From Hyperoodon ampullatus (taxonomy: Eukaryota > Chordata > Mammalia > Artiodactyla > Ziphiidae): DNA of 64,000 nucleotides. The position numbers and the translations under genes are program-made. Positions 11,140 to 22,600 of this stretch are shown piece by piece (within the stretch, counting starts at the first letter, position 1; every line of letters starts with the position of its first letter). The stretch lies in assembly GCA_949752795.1 (NCBI GenBank), contig OX457057.1, positions 162,789,980 to 162,853,979 of the forward strand, given 5' to 3'. Below the pieces are notes generated by a model that did no database searches, was not told the DNA's origin, and saw only the letters and a program-made list of their open reading frames with translations.

Positions 11140-11900
11140 AGGTCAAAACATTCATTCAGTAACTTCAACAGACATTTTTAAGGCACATATTATATTCTCA
11201 GAGTTAGGCTAAGGAATGGGCGTAAGTTACAATGCATTCTATATCCCCTCAATGACCTTAGAGTCTAGTAAGGAGAAACAGACATGGACACTAATAACTG
11301 CTAAGATAGGTTGGTTAGTCCAAAAGTATTAACTACATATGGAATATAATAGGGACAAAATGGAAACCATAGTCTACTCTGTGGAAAATGAGGTGATAAG
11401 AGAATACATGAAGAAAGTTCTACAGAAAAAAACAACAATTTTCCCAGGTTTTAAAGGATGAGAAGTTCTTCAGGTCAAAGGGATAGTGTTTGAGGGTAGA
11501 AGAAAGGCACTCCTAGCAAAGAGAAAAGTACAGGCAAAGATACAAAGACATAAAATATTTCAGGCAAAGATTAGCATACAGAGTATAAAGAGAAAGACAA
11601 TGGGAGACAACACTACTGTAGAGGTAGGCCAAGGGAGGACTAGTGAGACTCTTTTTTGCTAAAGAATTTGGCCTTCATCTTATAAATAATGAGAGCTACT
11701 AAAAATGTTTAAGTGAGCCAGTAATGTGATTGTGTTTGGGTGTTTTTAGAAAGCTACTTCTGGTAATGGTCAGGAAGTTAGACGGCAAGGGACATGGCTC
11801 AATGGAGGGAGACCAGCTAGGATATAATTGGAAGTAAAATAATGAGAACCTGAACTGAGACAATTGGGTTCATGATCCCATTCCTGGTTCCAAGACCTAC
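11140..11900 (-). mobile_element. L2 LINE 3' portion, minus strand
   Basis: It starts with the reverse L2 terminus ('attcattcagtaacttcaacag'). It continues through the 'gagtctagtaaggagaaacagaca' block, 'ggatgagaagttcttcaggtc', 'gaatttggccttcatcttataaataatgagagc' and 'gtgattgtgtttgggtgtttttagaaagctacttctgg', all in the order expected for L2 read backwards. No coding capacity remains. Confidence 0.72.
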
Positions 11901-13383
11901 CAAAGATTTCATGTTATCAAACAACTAACCATGGTGAGGAAGTACCTGAATGAGACAACAATCCAGAGGAGTAAGCCTGGCACTGGAAGCAGTTCCTACT
12001 TGAAAGCCTTTGCTACCAAAAAGAGGTCCTGAGAAACTGAGCTATGTTGTTAATAGGCAAAGGGTCTAACAAGATAAAAAGTCAGAGACCAGGGAAAGAC
12101 AGGGTTGGAAACCTAGGTTACTAATCTCCTTCTCTTTAGCCCACTTTGGACTGGGACTCCAAAGAGTCACCCTAGGACTAAAGTGAATTACAAGTAAACC
12201 AGATTTGTAAAGAGCTTGGCTTTTACTCTTTTAGGTTAGCTCATCAAAAATCTCAAGAATTGAAATTGGATATGATTATTCCAGTTTGTTAGAACCTTTG
12301 GTGCTTGGCAGGAAATAATACAAATCTTACTGAGAGAAATATAACATTATCCCAAGCCTCATATTATTTCTAGAAATAAATTTTCAAATAGGTCCACTAT
12401 TGTTTATCTAAACTTTCAGGCTAAATGTGTTTGAGAATTTGGAAGATTTCACATTTTGGAAAGATAATATGGTACATACACCATGTATTGTTACATCATC
12501 AGTAGGGCATGGGGCATCACCCTGTTATCAATCTGACACAAAAAGTACAAACATTTACACTAAGTTGGATAAGACTAAATAGCTTTGTGTCACTTCACAG
12601 CAGGTTTGGACAATAAATCAGTTATGAAACAGATTTAGTTGCAGAGCTTTCTGGATTTCTGTAGATAAAGGACTCTAATGCTATATAATGCTCAGCACAA
12701 AATAAAAGATAACAATGAACATGAGAAGGCAATAAATCATGAGCACAAACAAGTAAAACCAACAGGCAATAAAAACATATCTACATACATATCTAACAGA
12801 GTCATTAACAGAGATATGCACTTGAATTGCAAAGCCAAGTCTATATAATTACATGCCTACAATATACAGGACAATAAAATCCAAGCTTTGAGATTTAGCA
12901 AAACATTGCAAATTATAAAAATGTCATAGTAGATCAGAAAAAGAACTAAATAGAAGGCCTAGATCTCAGAAAAACCATTAGATACTGCTGCAGAGAGAAT
13001 TAGGTCAGAGGAAACTATCCAGAAGAAAGCATGGAAATACAAAAACATGAAAAACATAAAAATATACAAAGTATTCAGGAGTAAAAATATAGGAGTAAGG
13101 AGACCTAGAAGTTACAAGGAGAATGTTTAACACATTAAATTGGAGCCCCCAAAAGAAGAATGAATGAAGACAGGTATTGTTTGAAAGGTTAATGATTAAG
13201 GATTTTCCATATTTGATGAAAGATTTCAATCCACAGCTTTAAGAAGTTTGAAAACGTCAAATAATTTTTTTAAAAATCCAGGAAATATAACTTTGAGCTT
13301 TAAGATAAATAATAAGCCCTCTTATTACTGTTCTCAGAATGATTCATGCAGATATTTGCCTTCATTAAAGAGGATGCTATAGA
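11901..13383. other. Unlabelled sequence
   Basis: About 1.5 kb without a recognised family or gene. The base mix is less AT-skewed at 11,900-12,250 than elsewhere. The minus-strand frame 13005-13229 (74 codons, Phe/Leu/Ser-rich) is not convincing. Confidence 0.45.
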
Positions 13384-13402
13384 AAAAAAGCAATTTTTAA
13401 AA

Positions 13403-13692
13403 TTATTTATTTATTTATTTATTTATTTTTGGCTGTGTTGGGTCTTCGTTTCTGTGCGAGGGCTTTCTCCAGTTGTGGCAAGCGGGGGCCACTCTTCATC
13501 GCGGTGCGTGGGCCTCTCACTGTCACAGCCTCTCTTGTTGCGGAGCACAGGCTCCAGACGCACAGGCTCAGTAATTGTGGCTCATGGGCCCAGCCGCTCT
13601 GCGGCATGTGGGATCCTCCCAGACCAGGGCTCGAACCCGTGTCCCCTGCATTGGCAGGCAGACTCTCAACCACTGTGCCACCAGGAAAGCCC
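13403..13692 (-). mobile_element. CHR-type SINE, long form
   Basis: Minus-strand copy with a (TAAA)n tail at the left (13401-13427) and head at the right. The near-perfect TSD is aaaaaagcaatttttaaaa (13384-13402) against aaaaaagcaactttttaaaa (13693-13712). The body keeps the long-form 'ggctgtgttgggtcttcgtt' segment in this orientation. Confidence 0.93.
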
Positions 13693-13887
13693 AAAAAAGC
13701 AACTTTTTAAAAATTAGCTTTTATTTGGTTTATAAAATTGCCCAAGAATCTTAGGGTCAAAAGTAAAAGTCATATTACTCCTGCCTCAATTTTTACCACT
13801 AAAAATACACAAACAAAACAGTTGAAACACTTGTACATAGAAAAATGGGCAACTGTATTATGCAACCTCATTAACACTTTAATTGTT

Positions 13888-14289
13888 CCCGAACTTCCAA
13901 TCTACCCATTCCCCCCACCCTTTCCCCCTGGTTACCATAAGTTCATTCTCTAAGTCTGTGAGTCTCTTTCCGTTTTGTAAATAAGTTCATTTGTATCATT
14001 TTTTTCAGATACCGCATATTAGTGGTATCATATGATATCTGTCTTTCACTGCCTGACTTACTTCACTTAATATACACTACTATGTTTAAAATAAATAACC
14101 AACAAGGACCTACTGTGCACCACAGGGAACTCTGTTTAATATTCTGGGAATATTATATAAATGGGAAAAGAATTTGAAAAAAAATAGATACATGTATATG
14201 TATAATTGAATCACTTTGCTGTACACCTGAAACTAATACATCATTAATCAACTGTGCTCCAATAAAAATAATTTTTTTTTTAAAAAAAG
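13888..14289 (+). mobile_element. Young L1 3' end with 5' inversion (twin priming)
   Basis: A perfect 12 bp TSD, actttaattgtt, lies at 13876-13887 and 14290-14301. Inside, 14071-14289 is L1 3' UTR in plus sense ('ggacctactgtgcaccacaggg', 'tttgctgtacacctgaaact', tail). In contrast, 13888-14070 is the adjoining upstream L1 segment in minus sense: its reverse complement gives 'gaagtaagtcaggcagtgaaag', then 'acttatggtaaccaggggga'. The two parts are contiguous in the parent L1, so this is one insertion with a 5' inversion. Confidence 0.85.
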
Positions 14290-14301
14290 ACTTTAATTGT
14301 T

Positions 14302-14879
14302 GTATTTTTAAAATCATGTGTATGGTCAAATATCAAATGTTACAGACAGCACATAGTAAAAAGGAGGTCTATATCCCACCCTTGTCCCACAGTGCTTTCT
14401 CCAAGAGTCAACAATATGACTTGTTTCTTATATCCTTTTAGAACTAATCAATGCACACCCAGCATTTAGGTAGGTGCCTCCTTTTTATTTCTCTCAGGTG
14501 ATAACATGATATAAAAACTATACAGGACTTTGTTTTCTTTTCTTCTATTTCCAACATATCTTGTCAATTATTCTATGTTAGAATGACCAGAGTTACCTCA
14601 GTGTAGGAAAAAAGCAATTATATTACAAGAAAGAACTGCTGGGGATTCAAATTAGCCAAAACAAAACAAAAAGATTAAAACAAATTCTCAAATACCACTT
14701 GAAAAGTAAAGTTGGGAAAATGTCCTACAAATAAGGACCAAAAAAAAAAGGGGCAGAAAAATGAGGGGGAAAAAGATACGCAGATCAATCTATGAGGTCT
14801 AACATTTGATTAATAAGAATCCAAGAAAAAAAGAATGGGAAAATGGATGGGAGGATAGTGTTATATAAAAGAAACAGAA
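14302..14879. other. Unlabelled sequence
   Basis: Nothing named. The segment 14310-14600 ('tggtcaaatatcaaatgttacagacagcacatag' and following) could be old L1-related sequence, but evidence is insufficient. Confidence 0.4.
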
Positions 14880-15490
14880 AGAAAGAGAATTTCCCAGAAC
14901 TGAAATGCCAAGTCTTTAGATTAAAAGAACCTACCAATTATTGAATGAAAAAAGACCCAACCAGTGCACATCATCACAATATTTCAGAATATTGGGAATA
15001 AAGAGATGAGCTTAAAACTTTAAAGGAAGGGGGATAAAAATGTCACCTACAAAGGAATGAAGAAAATGAAAAAGCACTGGACTTTTCAGGAGCCACAGTG
15101 AATACCTTCAAGATATTAAAGTGTTATTAGACCAGAATGACATGCAAGGACTCAGAAATTTTGATCTCAGTGCATCATTTCTTAGGAAGCTACTTGATGA
15201 TATGCCTCAGCAAAATGAGAAGTAATTCAAGAAAGAGGAATACATGGGATCTAGGATATAGGGTATCTAATCCTAGAAAGCAATTAGAGGAAGTCCCAAA
15301 AGTAGGTCACAAAGCAGAAAAGAATATAATCAAAGTATGGTCTCATGTTAAAAAAAAGTTTTTTCCGATTTGACTAAACGATATACAGCTATTTTAGAGA
15401 TGCTGTAGTGAAAGTGGGTGGTATATGAGTCCTAATGTCTCAAAAGAGGAAGAATTAAATATATAATATCTAAGATCAAGAAATAGAAAA
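14880..15490 (+). mobile_element. Old LINE-1 ORF1-region fragment
   Basis: The phrase order ('gaatttcccagaactgaaatg', 'ttagattaaaagaacctacc', 'cacatcatcacaatatttcag', 'aatattgggaataaagag', 'ggactcagaaattttgatctc', 'ttcttaggaagctacttgatgat', 'tacatgggatctaggatatagg') corresponds to the ORF1 C-terminal region of L1M-age elements. No frame is intact; the 78-codon frame 15137-15373 is a residue of it. Confidence 0.7.
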
Positions 15491-15689
15491 TATTGTCACA
15501 TTACTTATTTGAGAAAACCCAGAGTAAACCGTTTAAAGAATTTAAATGTAGTTGCTCTGGAAGTGAGAAGGTGGAGGGAGGAGGGGACTGTTGTTTTTCA
15601 TTACAAGCGTTATAAGTTATTAACCATAGGCATACATTAGTCTGTTTAGCAATAAAAGAATAATCTAATATCTCACCACTCAATGAACA

Positions 15690-16050
15690 TTTTAGTTTAT
15701 TCTCTTCTGGTATTTTTTTAATGTGTATATGTGTTAGGTATATGTATATTTCCTTATAATCGAAATCATAATGTTTTCATATAACATATTTCCAGTCATC
15801 ATTAAAAATGCTTTAAGCTCATTACTTTTATTTTCTATATTACATTGAATAGATCACCATAATTTATTCAGACGTTTCTTTAATGATGGACGTTTAGTTG
15901 TTCCAGATTTTTCATCGGTTTGTCTTTGCTTTTAAAAGTAACATTGTGACAAACAACTTAGTACAGATCTTTGCTCCAATGTTTACTTTGCTGGAGTAGA
16001 TTTTTAGAAACAGAATTCATGGTTCAAGGACTTTTACCAAAGAGTAGCGA
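15690..16050 (-). mobile_element. Old LINE-1 3' ORF2 fragment, minus strand
   Basis: Around 15870-16030 the sequence reads like the reverse complement of the L1 ORF2 end: 'tttaatgatggacgtttagttgttccag', 'cagatctttgctccaatg', 'gtagatttttagaaacagaattcatgg'. The fragment at 17980-18345 is the next upstream piece of the same region in the same orientation, so both may be one element broken apart (inference). Confidence 0.6.
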
Positions 16051-16094
16051 CTAGGATGGGATCTTAAATTGAAAAAGAAGATAATGGTGAATTG

Positions 16095-16275
16095 CAAAGA
16101 ACATGGATGGGCTCTATAGCCAGACAGCCTTCCACATCCAGTATTAGTTCCATTCCTTATTAGCTGTGTAACTTTGCTTGGGCTTGTCACTTAACTGGTT
16201 TCCTCATTTCTAAAATGAAAATAATACTTCTCTCAGAGTTTTTGTGGACAGTGCCACACACAAGTATTGTCAATA
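16095..16275 (+). mobile_element. MIR SINE
   Basis: MIR core and 3' phrases occur in sense order: 'ctctatagccagacagcc', 'attagctgtgtaactttgcttgggcttgtcacttaact', 'tttcctcatttctaaaatgaaaataata'. MIR is a mammalian-wide SINE; divergence here is as expected for its age. Confidence 0.82.
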
Positions 16276-17710
16276 ACTCTTAGCTGAGAGTTTGACCAAG
16301 TAGAAAGGGAAAGGCTGAATATTCAAGAGAGAAAAGCATTGGTGTGGCAAGGTCTCGTAGGGAATAGGAAGGGAAAGGGAAGGGTAGAGGTAAAGTATAG
16401 TTTAGCCATTTGGTCTCTAAAACGAGATCTTTAAGAATAGAACAGAATGCTACTCCTCTTTCCTCTCTGGCTTTCTTTATTCCTATCTTTCCTGAAACCT
16501 TCATCTAAGCTGGCTTGTTTGGGTATACAAGAGTATAAAGAGAACAGAGTACACAGAGCAAGAGAAATACACTGATGAGAATTTTATACTTAAGGGAAGG
16601 GCAGAGGACTAGAACTGAGGAACAGGCTGGGAAGGAACAGTCAGAAAAACAAAATTAGGACAATAACATTAAAGAAACCAGAGAAGAAAGAATTTCACGG
16701 ACAGTATGGTCAAGCGTCAAACAAGTCAATAATGTTCAGGATTTAGAAGTTGCCATTAGATTTAGCAACTAGGACCTTCGTGATTTCAGTAAAATGTTAA
16801 GTATAGATGTCAGGTTCCAATAAGCTAAGAAGTAACTCTGTTTCTGGCCTTTAACTAAATCATTCAGGGAAGAAAACCACTTTACTAAAAATTCTATAAG
16901 ATCTGATATGGCCTGTTAAATCACATAAGCATCTATTTTTCCATAAACATGAACCAATTTTTGACAGTATCTGAATAACAAAAAGGATTCTAAATAACTG
17001 GCTTTTCTAATTGCTTGACTATATATTTTTACCTAGTAATTCTAATATTTCTTTTCCCTTTTTATCATGGATATGTTAGGCCCTAATTATGGTCAGGAAT
17101 GAATTTGGAAGCCTTTATATATTCCCCCAGTTATGAAATACAATTATATTCCATTTTCTGGAAGAAAGTACATGATAAATTGTAACTGAAATTAAAATGG
17201 CAAATGATTTGTCTTTAACTGTATAAGCATTTTATAAACGAATTGGAAAAACCCATGAAACAATTTCATAAAGGGCTTTTATTCTTTCTGTATAGACTAT
17301 AGGATGATTTAATCAAATCTTAAAGTCAAGGTTTCTCAAAATACAGTGTTGTACTTTCTAATTTGTGGAAATTTTCAATATTTGGCTTAAGAACCATGTC
17401 TTGCAATTTTTTGCCTCCATCAAGATCAGCAAGCAGCTTTCTTCTGGAGATTATTTTTAAAAATGCAAAAATCTTCCAGTTTGTATTTCCCCCTTAGCAG
17501 GATACTGCGTTCTACATATGCTTGAAGAACAGAATGAAATTATCAGAGGTGCAGAGAAGAGGGAAAGTGTTAGTAGAAGGCTACATTTGCTTAGTGCAGG
17601 GTCTGGCTCCCTCTTGTCAGCCTCCAGGTAGTTGAGGCTAGAATTTTTGCCTCCAAAAAATTACAAGAGTATCTATAATAGGCTATGAGCATGTTTAACT
17701 TTAGCAAGTA
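16276..17710. other. Unlabelled sequence
   Basis: About 1.4 kb with no recognised family. It includes a purine-rich segment at 16300-16400 (gggaaagggaaggg). The minus-strand 74-codon frame 16280-16504 owes its Pro/Phe/Leu content to that purine tract. Confidence 0.45.
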
Positions 17711-17726
17711 AAGCCGAAGAGTTTTT

Positions 17727-17962
17727 TTTTTTTTTTTTTTGCGGTACGTGGGCCTCTCACTGTTGTGGCCTCTCCCGTTGGGGAGCACAGGCTCCAGACG
17801 CACAGGCTCAGCGGCCATGGCTCACGGGCCCAGCCGCTCAGCGGCCATGGCTCACGGGCCCAGCCGCTCCGCAGCATGTGGGATCTTCCCGGACCGGGGC
17901 ACGAACCCGTGTCCCCTGCATCAGCAGGCAGACTCTCAACCACTGCGCCACCAGGGAAGCCC
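17727..17962 (-). mobile_element. CHR-type SINE, short form, with 30 bp internal duplication
   Basis: Minus-strand copy with TSD aagccgaagagttttt at 17711-17726 and 17963-17978. It is about 30 bp longer than its relatives because a 30 bp unit, beginning cagcggccatggctcacggg, occurs twice in perfect tandem at 17809-17838 and 17839-17868. The duplication preserves all reading frames crossing it, but no gene is implied. Confidence 0.93.
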
Positions 17963-17979
17963 AAGCCGAAGAGTTTTTT

Positions 17980-18345
17980 AAAGTGCTGTACCAATTTACA
18001 GTCCCATGAGATGTATTAAATAAGAATTCCTATTGCTGTATATCTCCTTCAATATTAATTCTAAATGTTTACTGATCTGATGGTGATGGCGTTTCCTTAT
18101 ATTTTAAGTTGCGTTTTCCTGATTAGTTACTAGCAATTTCTGTTTCTTCTTTTGTGAGATGTCACTTGAAGTCTACTCATTTTGTATTGGATGGTTTGTC
18201 TTTCCCTTATTAACTTATAGGAGTTCTTTATTTTAGATGTTTAATGCTTTGTTTTATATTGATACATTGCAAATACCTTCTCTCACTTTTGACTTTTCTT
18301 TTGACTTCTCCTTCTCTTTATAGTGTTATATTTTTTTAACATGGT
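17980..18345 (-). mobile_element. Old LINE-1 ORF2 3' fragment, minus strand
   Basis: Reverse-sense L1 landmarks appear in order: 'gctgtaccaatttacagtccc', 'ctgatggtgatggcg', 'tgcgttttcctgattagtta', 'cttataggagttctttatt', 'ttgcaaataccttctctcac'. Its left end was split by the SINE just before it. Confidence 0.72.
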
Positions 18346-19004
18346 TTTAATGAGTGTGAATGGCCCCCCAAATTTGCAAAGCAATATTTTTAGGCATATA
18401 TGATACCACTGGCAACTATTCACTTTTTTTTTTAAATCAATGAAAACAAGTACCACAAAGAGAGAAAAGGCTTTTGAGAATTAAAGTCTACTTTATTTCT
18501 TAAATTAAAAGCCTACAATATTTTACATCCTTCTTTCCTTTTTTTTATTTACTATGTTTATACTGATATCCTCAAGTATTTCTGAGATCTAGAATCCTCT
18601 TAAGTCTTTGATCTCAGGTTAGTGGATTTATATCTTTAATATGTTACAGAATCGTAAGATTTACATAAGTCACTTGAATAGTGTGGACAATATATATTAA
18701 TCACATGGAAAAATATGAATATACATATGTGAATGGTATGAGTTGAGGGGAAACTGTCAGTAACCTATTTTTTTTATGATCACAATAACAGCCTTGGAAT
18801 AATGAATCCAATATATTTAATTCAGAGCCCACCATAATTAGCTTATTTTTTTGTCCTGGGTATATGTGCTATGCTTTGAAGAGTTCTATCCAGAAAATAA
18901 TGTGTAGTTTGATGAATAATTCTGTTTAGTCTTGACATCATAAAAAAAATGATCCATCTTCTGCAGCAGTTTTTTGAGAGGGAAAATAGCAAGTATGCTA
19001 AAGA
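18346..19004. other. Unlabelled AT-rich sequence
   Basis: No gene or named repeat recognised. Confidence 0.45.
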
Positions 19005-19215
19005 ATAATAATACATACCATTTATTGAATACTTAACATCTTATATTATCTTTTTTAATTCTCACAGCACCCTATGAGGTAGGTATTATTCCCATTTTAT
19101 AGATGAAGAAAATGAGGCTAATTCCCAAAGCCACACAATTAGGTACCAGAGCCACAGTTATTAAGTGGTAGAGCAATATTTAGCAAGAGGCAGAACAATA
19201 ATTCAACACAAGCCT
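19005..19215 (-). mobile_element. MIR SINE, minus strand
   Basis: It contains 'taggtattattcccattttatagatgaagaaaatgaggct', the reverse complement of the MIR tail region, followed by 'ccaaagccacacaattaggtaccagagcc', the reverse of its core. Confidence 0.82.
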
Positions 19216-19884
19216 AGTAACTCTTAACTCTCATAATAACCAAAGTTGCATATTATTGAAAAGATAATAATCAGCCGTTCAAGTGAAATTAATTAAATAG
19301 CAAATATTTAATGAACTTTTGCTATAGGGAAAGTAGTGTCTTGACTGCTGGCAAAGTAGAAGAGGTCTGGATTGTAGGATAGAATATAAGCTTTACAATC
19401 AGAAAAAAGACGAGGTCTAGCTGGTCCCACCCACGACAGTCTAGCTGGCTGACCCTGAGCAAACCAGTTAATATCTCTTGGCCTTACTTTACTCAAATAA
19501 AAAAGGGACTATAGTGGAATTGAATTGTGTATGTGTATCTGAGCTGAGTGAAATGGAAGCAGGAGTGGAGTTAGGTCTCAAAGTAAAAGTTAAAATTGGG
19601 TGGAGTCGAAAGTTACCCTTGAAAGTTTTTAAATTACTCAAACTACAGTATCAGAAGTACTATCTCTTACAGTGTCCTTTTGTTTTTCATCAATTGACTA
19701 TGGCAGGTAGAGCAACAGAAAAATGGCTGGCAAACATTTGGTGGGCATACTGAACCAAAAATATCTACATTTAAATCTTAAAATCATTCTTGTGTCAAGT
19801 CCTTATAGTTAGATTTGTTTCAGTTTCACATATGTATGAGGCAATAAAGTTGTTAGCTACAAGGAAACAAAGATTAGGTCCCTC
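19216..19884. other. Unlabelled sequence with a 91-codon open frame
   Basis: The plus-strand frame 19478-19753 has no recognised domain and no repeat origin that I can name. It might be chance. Nothing else is seen. Confidence 0.4.
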
Positions 19885-19895
19885 TCAAAGAGGAC

Positions 19896-20106
19896 TTTTT
19901 TTTTTTTTTTTTTTGCGGTACGCGGGCCTCTCACTGCTGTGGCCTCTCCCGTTGCAGAGCACAGGCTCCGGATACGCAGACTCAGCGGCCAGGGCTCACG
20001 GGCCCAGCCGCTCCGCAGCACGTAGGATCTTCTCGGACCGGGGCACGAACCCGTGTCCCCTGCATTGGCAGACAGCCTCTCAACCACTGCGCCACCAGGG
20101 AAGCCC
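19896..20106 (-). mobile_element. CHR-type SINE, short form
   Basis: Minus-strand copy with a pure T run (sense A tail) at the left. The TSD tcaaagaggac is perfect at 19885-19895 and 20107-20117. It faces the plus-strand copy at 20562 across about 455 bp, making an inverted pair. Confidence 0.93.
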
Positions 20107-20117
20107 TCAAAGAGGAC

Positions 20118-20550
20118 ATTTAAATCTAGGTAAAGAAGTGATATATTAAGTACCTGTGTTAGCTGCTGAGCAGGAGTGGGGGGTCGGTGGTTGGGGGAGA
20201 GAGTAAAAAGAAGTAAAAAGTTAAAGAAATGAAAAAAGGTTAAAGAATTTCCAAACAGAATTAAGTTTTATGAAGCATGATGTCATAAAACCATGTCCTC
20301 AGTTTTTTAGGACAGTGCTAGCTTATTTAATTTTTGTTCTTTTCAATATAGAGGACTCATAAAATTATAAGCAAAAACAATTTATTTTTACCGTTTTAAG
20401 ACTTTTCCAACAAACTTCTCATCAGGAAGGACAGAAAAGAGGGTCTATGGCATTCATTGTGGACTTCAACATTCGCTTGATAACATGACCTGTTCTTATC
20501 CTATGAACCATATTTAGAGAACATTACACAATTGGCAGGTGGGGTTAAAA
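20118..20550. other. Unlabelled spacer between inverted SINEs
   Basis: G-rich patch at 20173-20203 (ggagtggggggtcggtgg, then gttgggggagag); otherwise AT-rich. No gene recognised. Confidence 0.45.
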
Positions 20551-20561
20551 CACAACAGAAG

Positions 20562-20775
20562 GTCTTCCCTGGTGGCGCAGTGGTTGGGAGTCTGCCTGCC
20601 GATGCGGGGGACACGGGTTCGTGCCCCGGCCCGGGAGGATCCCACATGCCGCGGAGCGGCTGGGCCCGTGAGCCATGGCCACTGGGCCTGCGCGTCCGGA
20701 GCCTGTGCTCTGCAATGAGAGAGGCCACAACAGTGAGAGGCCCACGTACTGCAAAAAAACAAAACAAAACAAACA
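20562..20775 (+). mobile_element. CHR-type SINE, short form
   Basis: Complete copy ending in a CAAAA-rich tail. The TSD cacaacagaag is perfect at 20551-20561 and 20776-20786. Head and B box (ggttcgtgccc) are intact. Confidence 0.94.
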
Positions 20776-20786
20776 CACAACAGAAG

Positions 20787-21957
20787 ATTATCAGTCAATG
20801 TTTGTGAAGGATCATCAATAAAGGTCATTGCCACATGAATCCACACTGATTTATGTCATGGCAGAATAATTTGAAATTGTTGGGATGGGTTCCCTCAAAT
20901 GTGATCCAGATTTAAATATATTTTTTCATTGCTTCTTGTTTAGCTGAAGAAATCTGATCCTACTAAGGGCCTTTATTCCTTTAAAAAGTAATTTTCCTGA
21001 TTCTCAAGTTGTGACTCAGTCTGGCTGTGTCTGTCTGCCTCCTGCCAAGGATCAGCTTCTCTGTGGGAACTGGAAATGTGCGCATACCCATAAAGTGATG
21101 CAAGATCTGAACTTTCCCCAAGGGCAGTGCCAGCATCCTAGGACTAGACTTCTGTACTTCTTCCCTCTCCTAAACCAGTCTCTCAGAGATGGAATGCAAA
21201 GGAAATAGTTGTGCAGCCTCACAGGAGGAAGTCCTGAAAATTATACACTCATTTGCCTACTCAGTCACACTTTCAAGGCAAAAGACTGTATACCTCTAAA
21301 TTCCTCACCATTTTCATCTCCTGTAGATTAAAGGCTAAATTTAAATTTGTCCATTTGTTGATGGGCTGCTTAAGCTAGATCAATATGGTCTATCTATCCA
21401 ACCACCTTTCTCTAAATTACCGATTTTATTATTTAAAGAAAATATTAAATCCACTTCAGTATAGATGTGTCATCTATAAACACTTTTAATTTTAAAATAA
21501 TCTAGACATACTTAAAATTTCTTCATTACTCTTCTATTGCAGTATCTAATGCATTTTACTCTGTATTTTAGTTAGTTTTATATATTTTGACTTATTCACC
21601 AGATTTCAATCTCCTCACGCTCAAGTTCCTTTGTATTTTCCACGGTGCCTAGCAGAGTACTCAGTAAGGTACCATCAAATATACATTAAAATAAATTGAA
21701 AGAGTATGATGGGATACCAAGTTGGAGGAGCAAGAAGAAGGTATCAGTATAGCACAAAGTAACCTTCAAACTCTTACGGCATTAGTTTTCAAGCCCTTTC
21801 CCCATCCTAACATCCTCCTCCTCTGCCAAAAACTGTTTAAAACAGGGTTGCTAGCAGGTTAAAGTGGTTTAAGTTCTTTTTTTTCTCCCAGTCTGTGTTA
21901 CACAGTTACAAAATGCGTGTATGTATTCCTCTGCTTTTCTACCAAGAATTAATTTTA
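20787..21957. other. Unlabelled sequence
   Basis: About 1.2 kb without a named repeat. The 21,000-21,250 part is the most GC-balanced and holds a 65-codon plus-strand frame (21011-21208) containing several Cys and His residues. No family is recognised and there is no visible splice context, so it is not called. Confidence 0.4.
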
Positions 21958-22161
21958 GGGCTTCCCTGGTGGCGCAGTGGTTAAGAGTCTGCCTGACGAT
22001 GCAGGGGACACGGGCTCGTGCCCTGGTCAGGGAAGATCCCACATGCCGCGGAGCGGCTAGGCCCGTAAGCCATGGCCGCTGAGCCTGCACGTTCGGAGCC
22101 TGTGCTCCACAACAGGAGAGGCCACAACAGTGAGAAGCCCGTGTACTGCAAAAAAAAAAAA
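21958..22161 (+). mobile_element. CHR-type SINE, short form
   Basis: Complete body; B-box position reads gggctcgtgcc, with one substitution. The poly(A) tail runs into an (ATT)n tract (22162-22179). I could not define a TSD. Confidence 0.9.
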
Positions 22162-22329
22162 TTATTATTATTATTATTTTTATAAAAATTTGATTCACAT
22201 AGACATAAGATTACTAGTCTAACTTTTGAGACTAATAAACTGTCTTCTTTTCTTCCCAGAAAATGAAGTTTTCCTTCACCCAGTATGTACTGACATTTAG
22301 AGCCTTAGGATTTTGCTGCATTTATATAT

Positions 22330-22600
22330 TCAATTCTTATTTCATTCATCGAGCAGATTTTTACTTATTGCCTGTTATGTGCCACAAACCTTCCTAGATC
22401 CCCAGTTCTTAAGGATTGTTTTTACATTTTCCTTAAATAAAATAAATGAATTAATAAAATAGTTGATAGAATGAAGGCCCCTTTGAAGTAAAGTGAGAGT
22501 ACAGATGATGGATTACCCAAGTCAGCTTGGGTAAGTCAAGGAAAGCTTTGCAGAGAAGGTCATACTTCAACTGAGATTAGGCAGGAATTTGTACTTAGTG
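22330..22600 (-). mobile_element. L2 LINE 3' fragment, minus strand
   Basis: It begins 'tttcattcatcgagcagatttttacttattgcctgttatgtgccac', the reverse of the L2 terminus. It later shows 'aaagctttgcagagaaggtcatacttcaactgagattaggcaggaattt', an L2 block in the expected position. Confidence 0.68.

Noticed and set aside
21011..21208. 65-codon frame with several Cys/His, possible zinc-binding peptide
   Set aside because: Spacing does not fit a known zinc finger and no context supports a gene.
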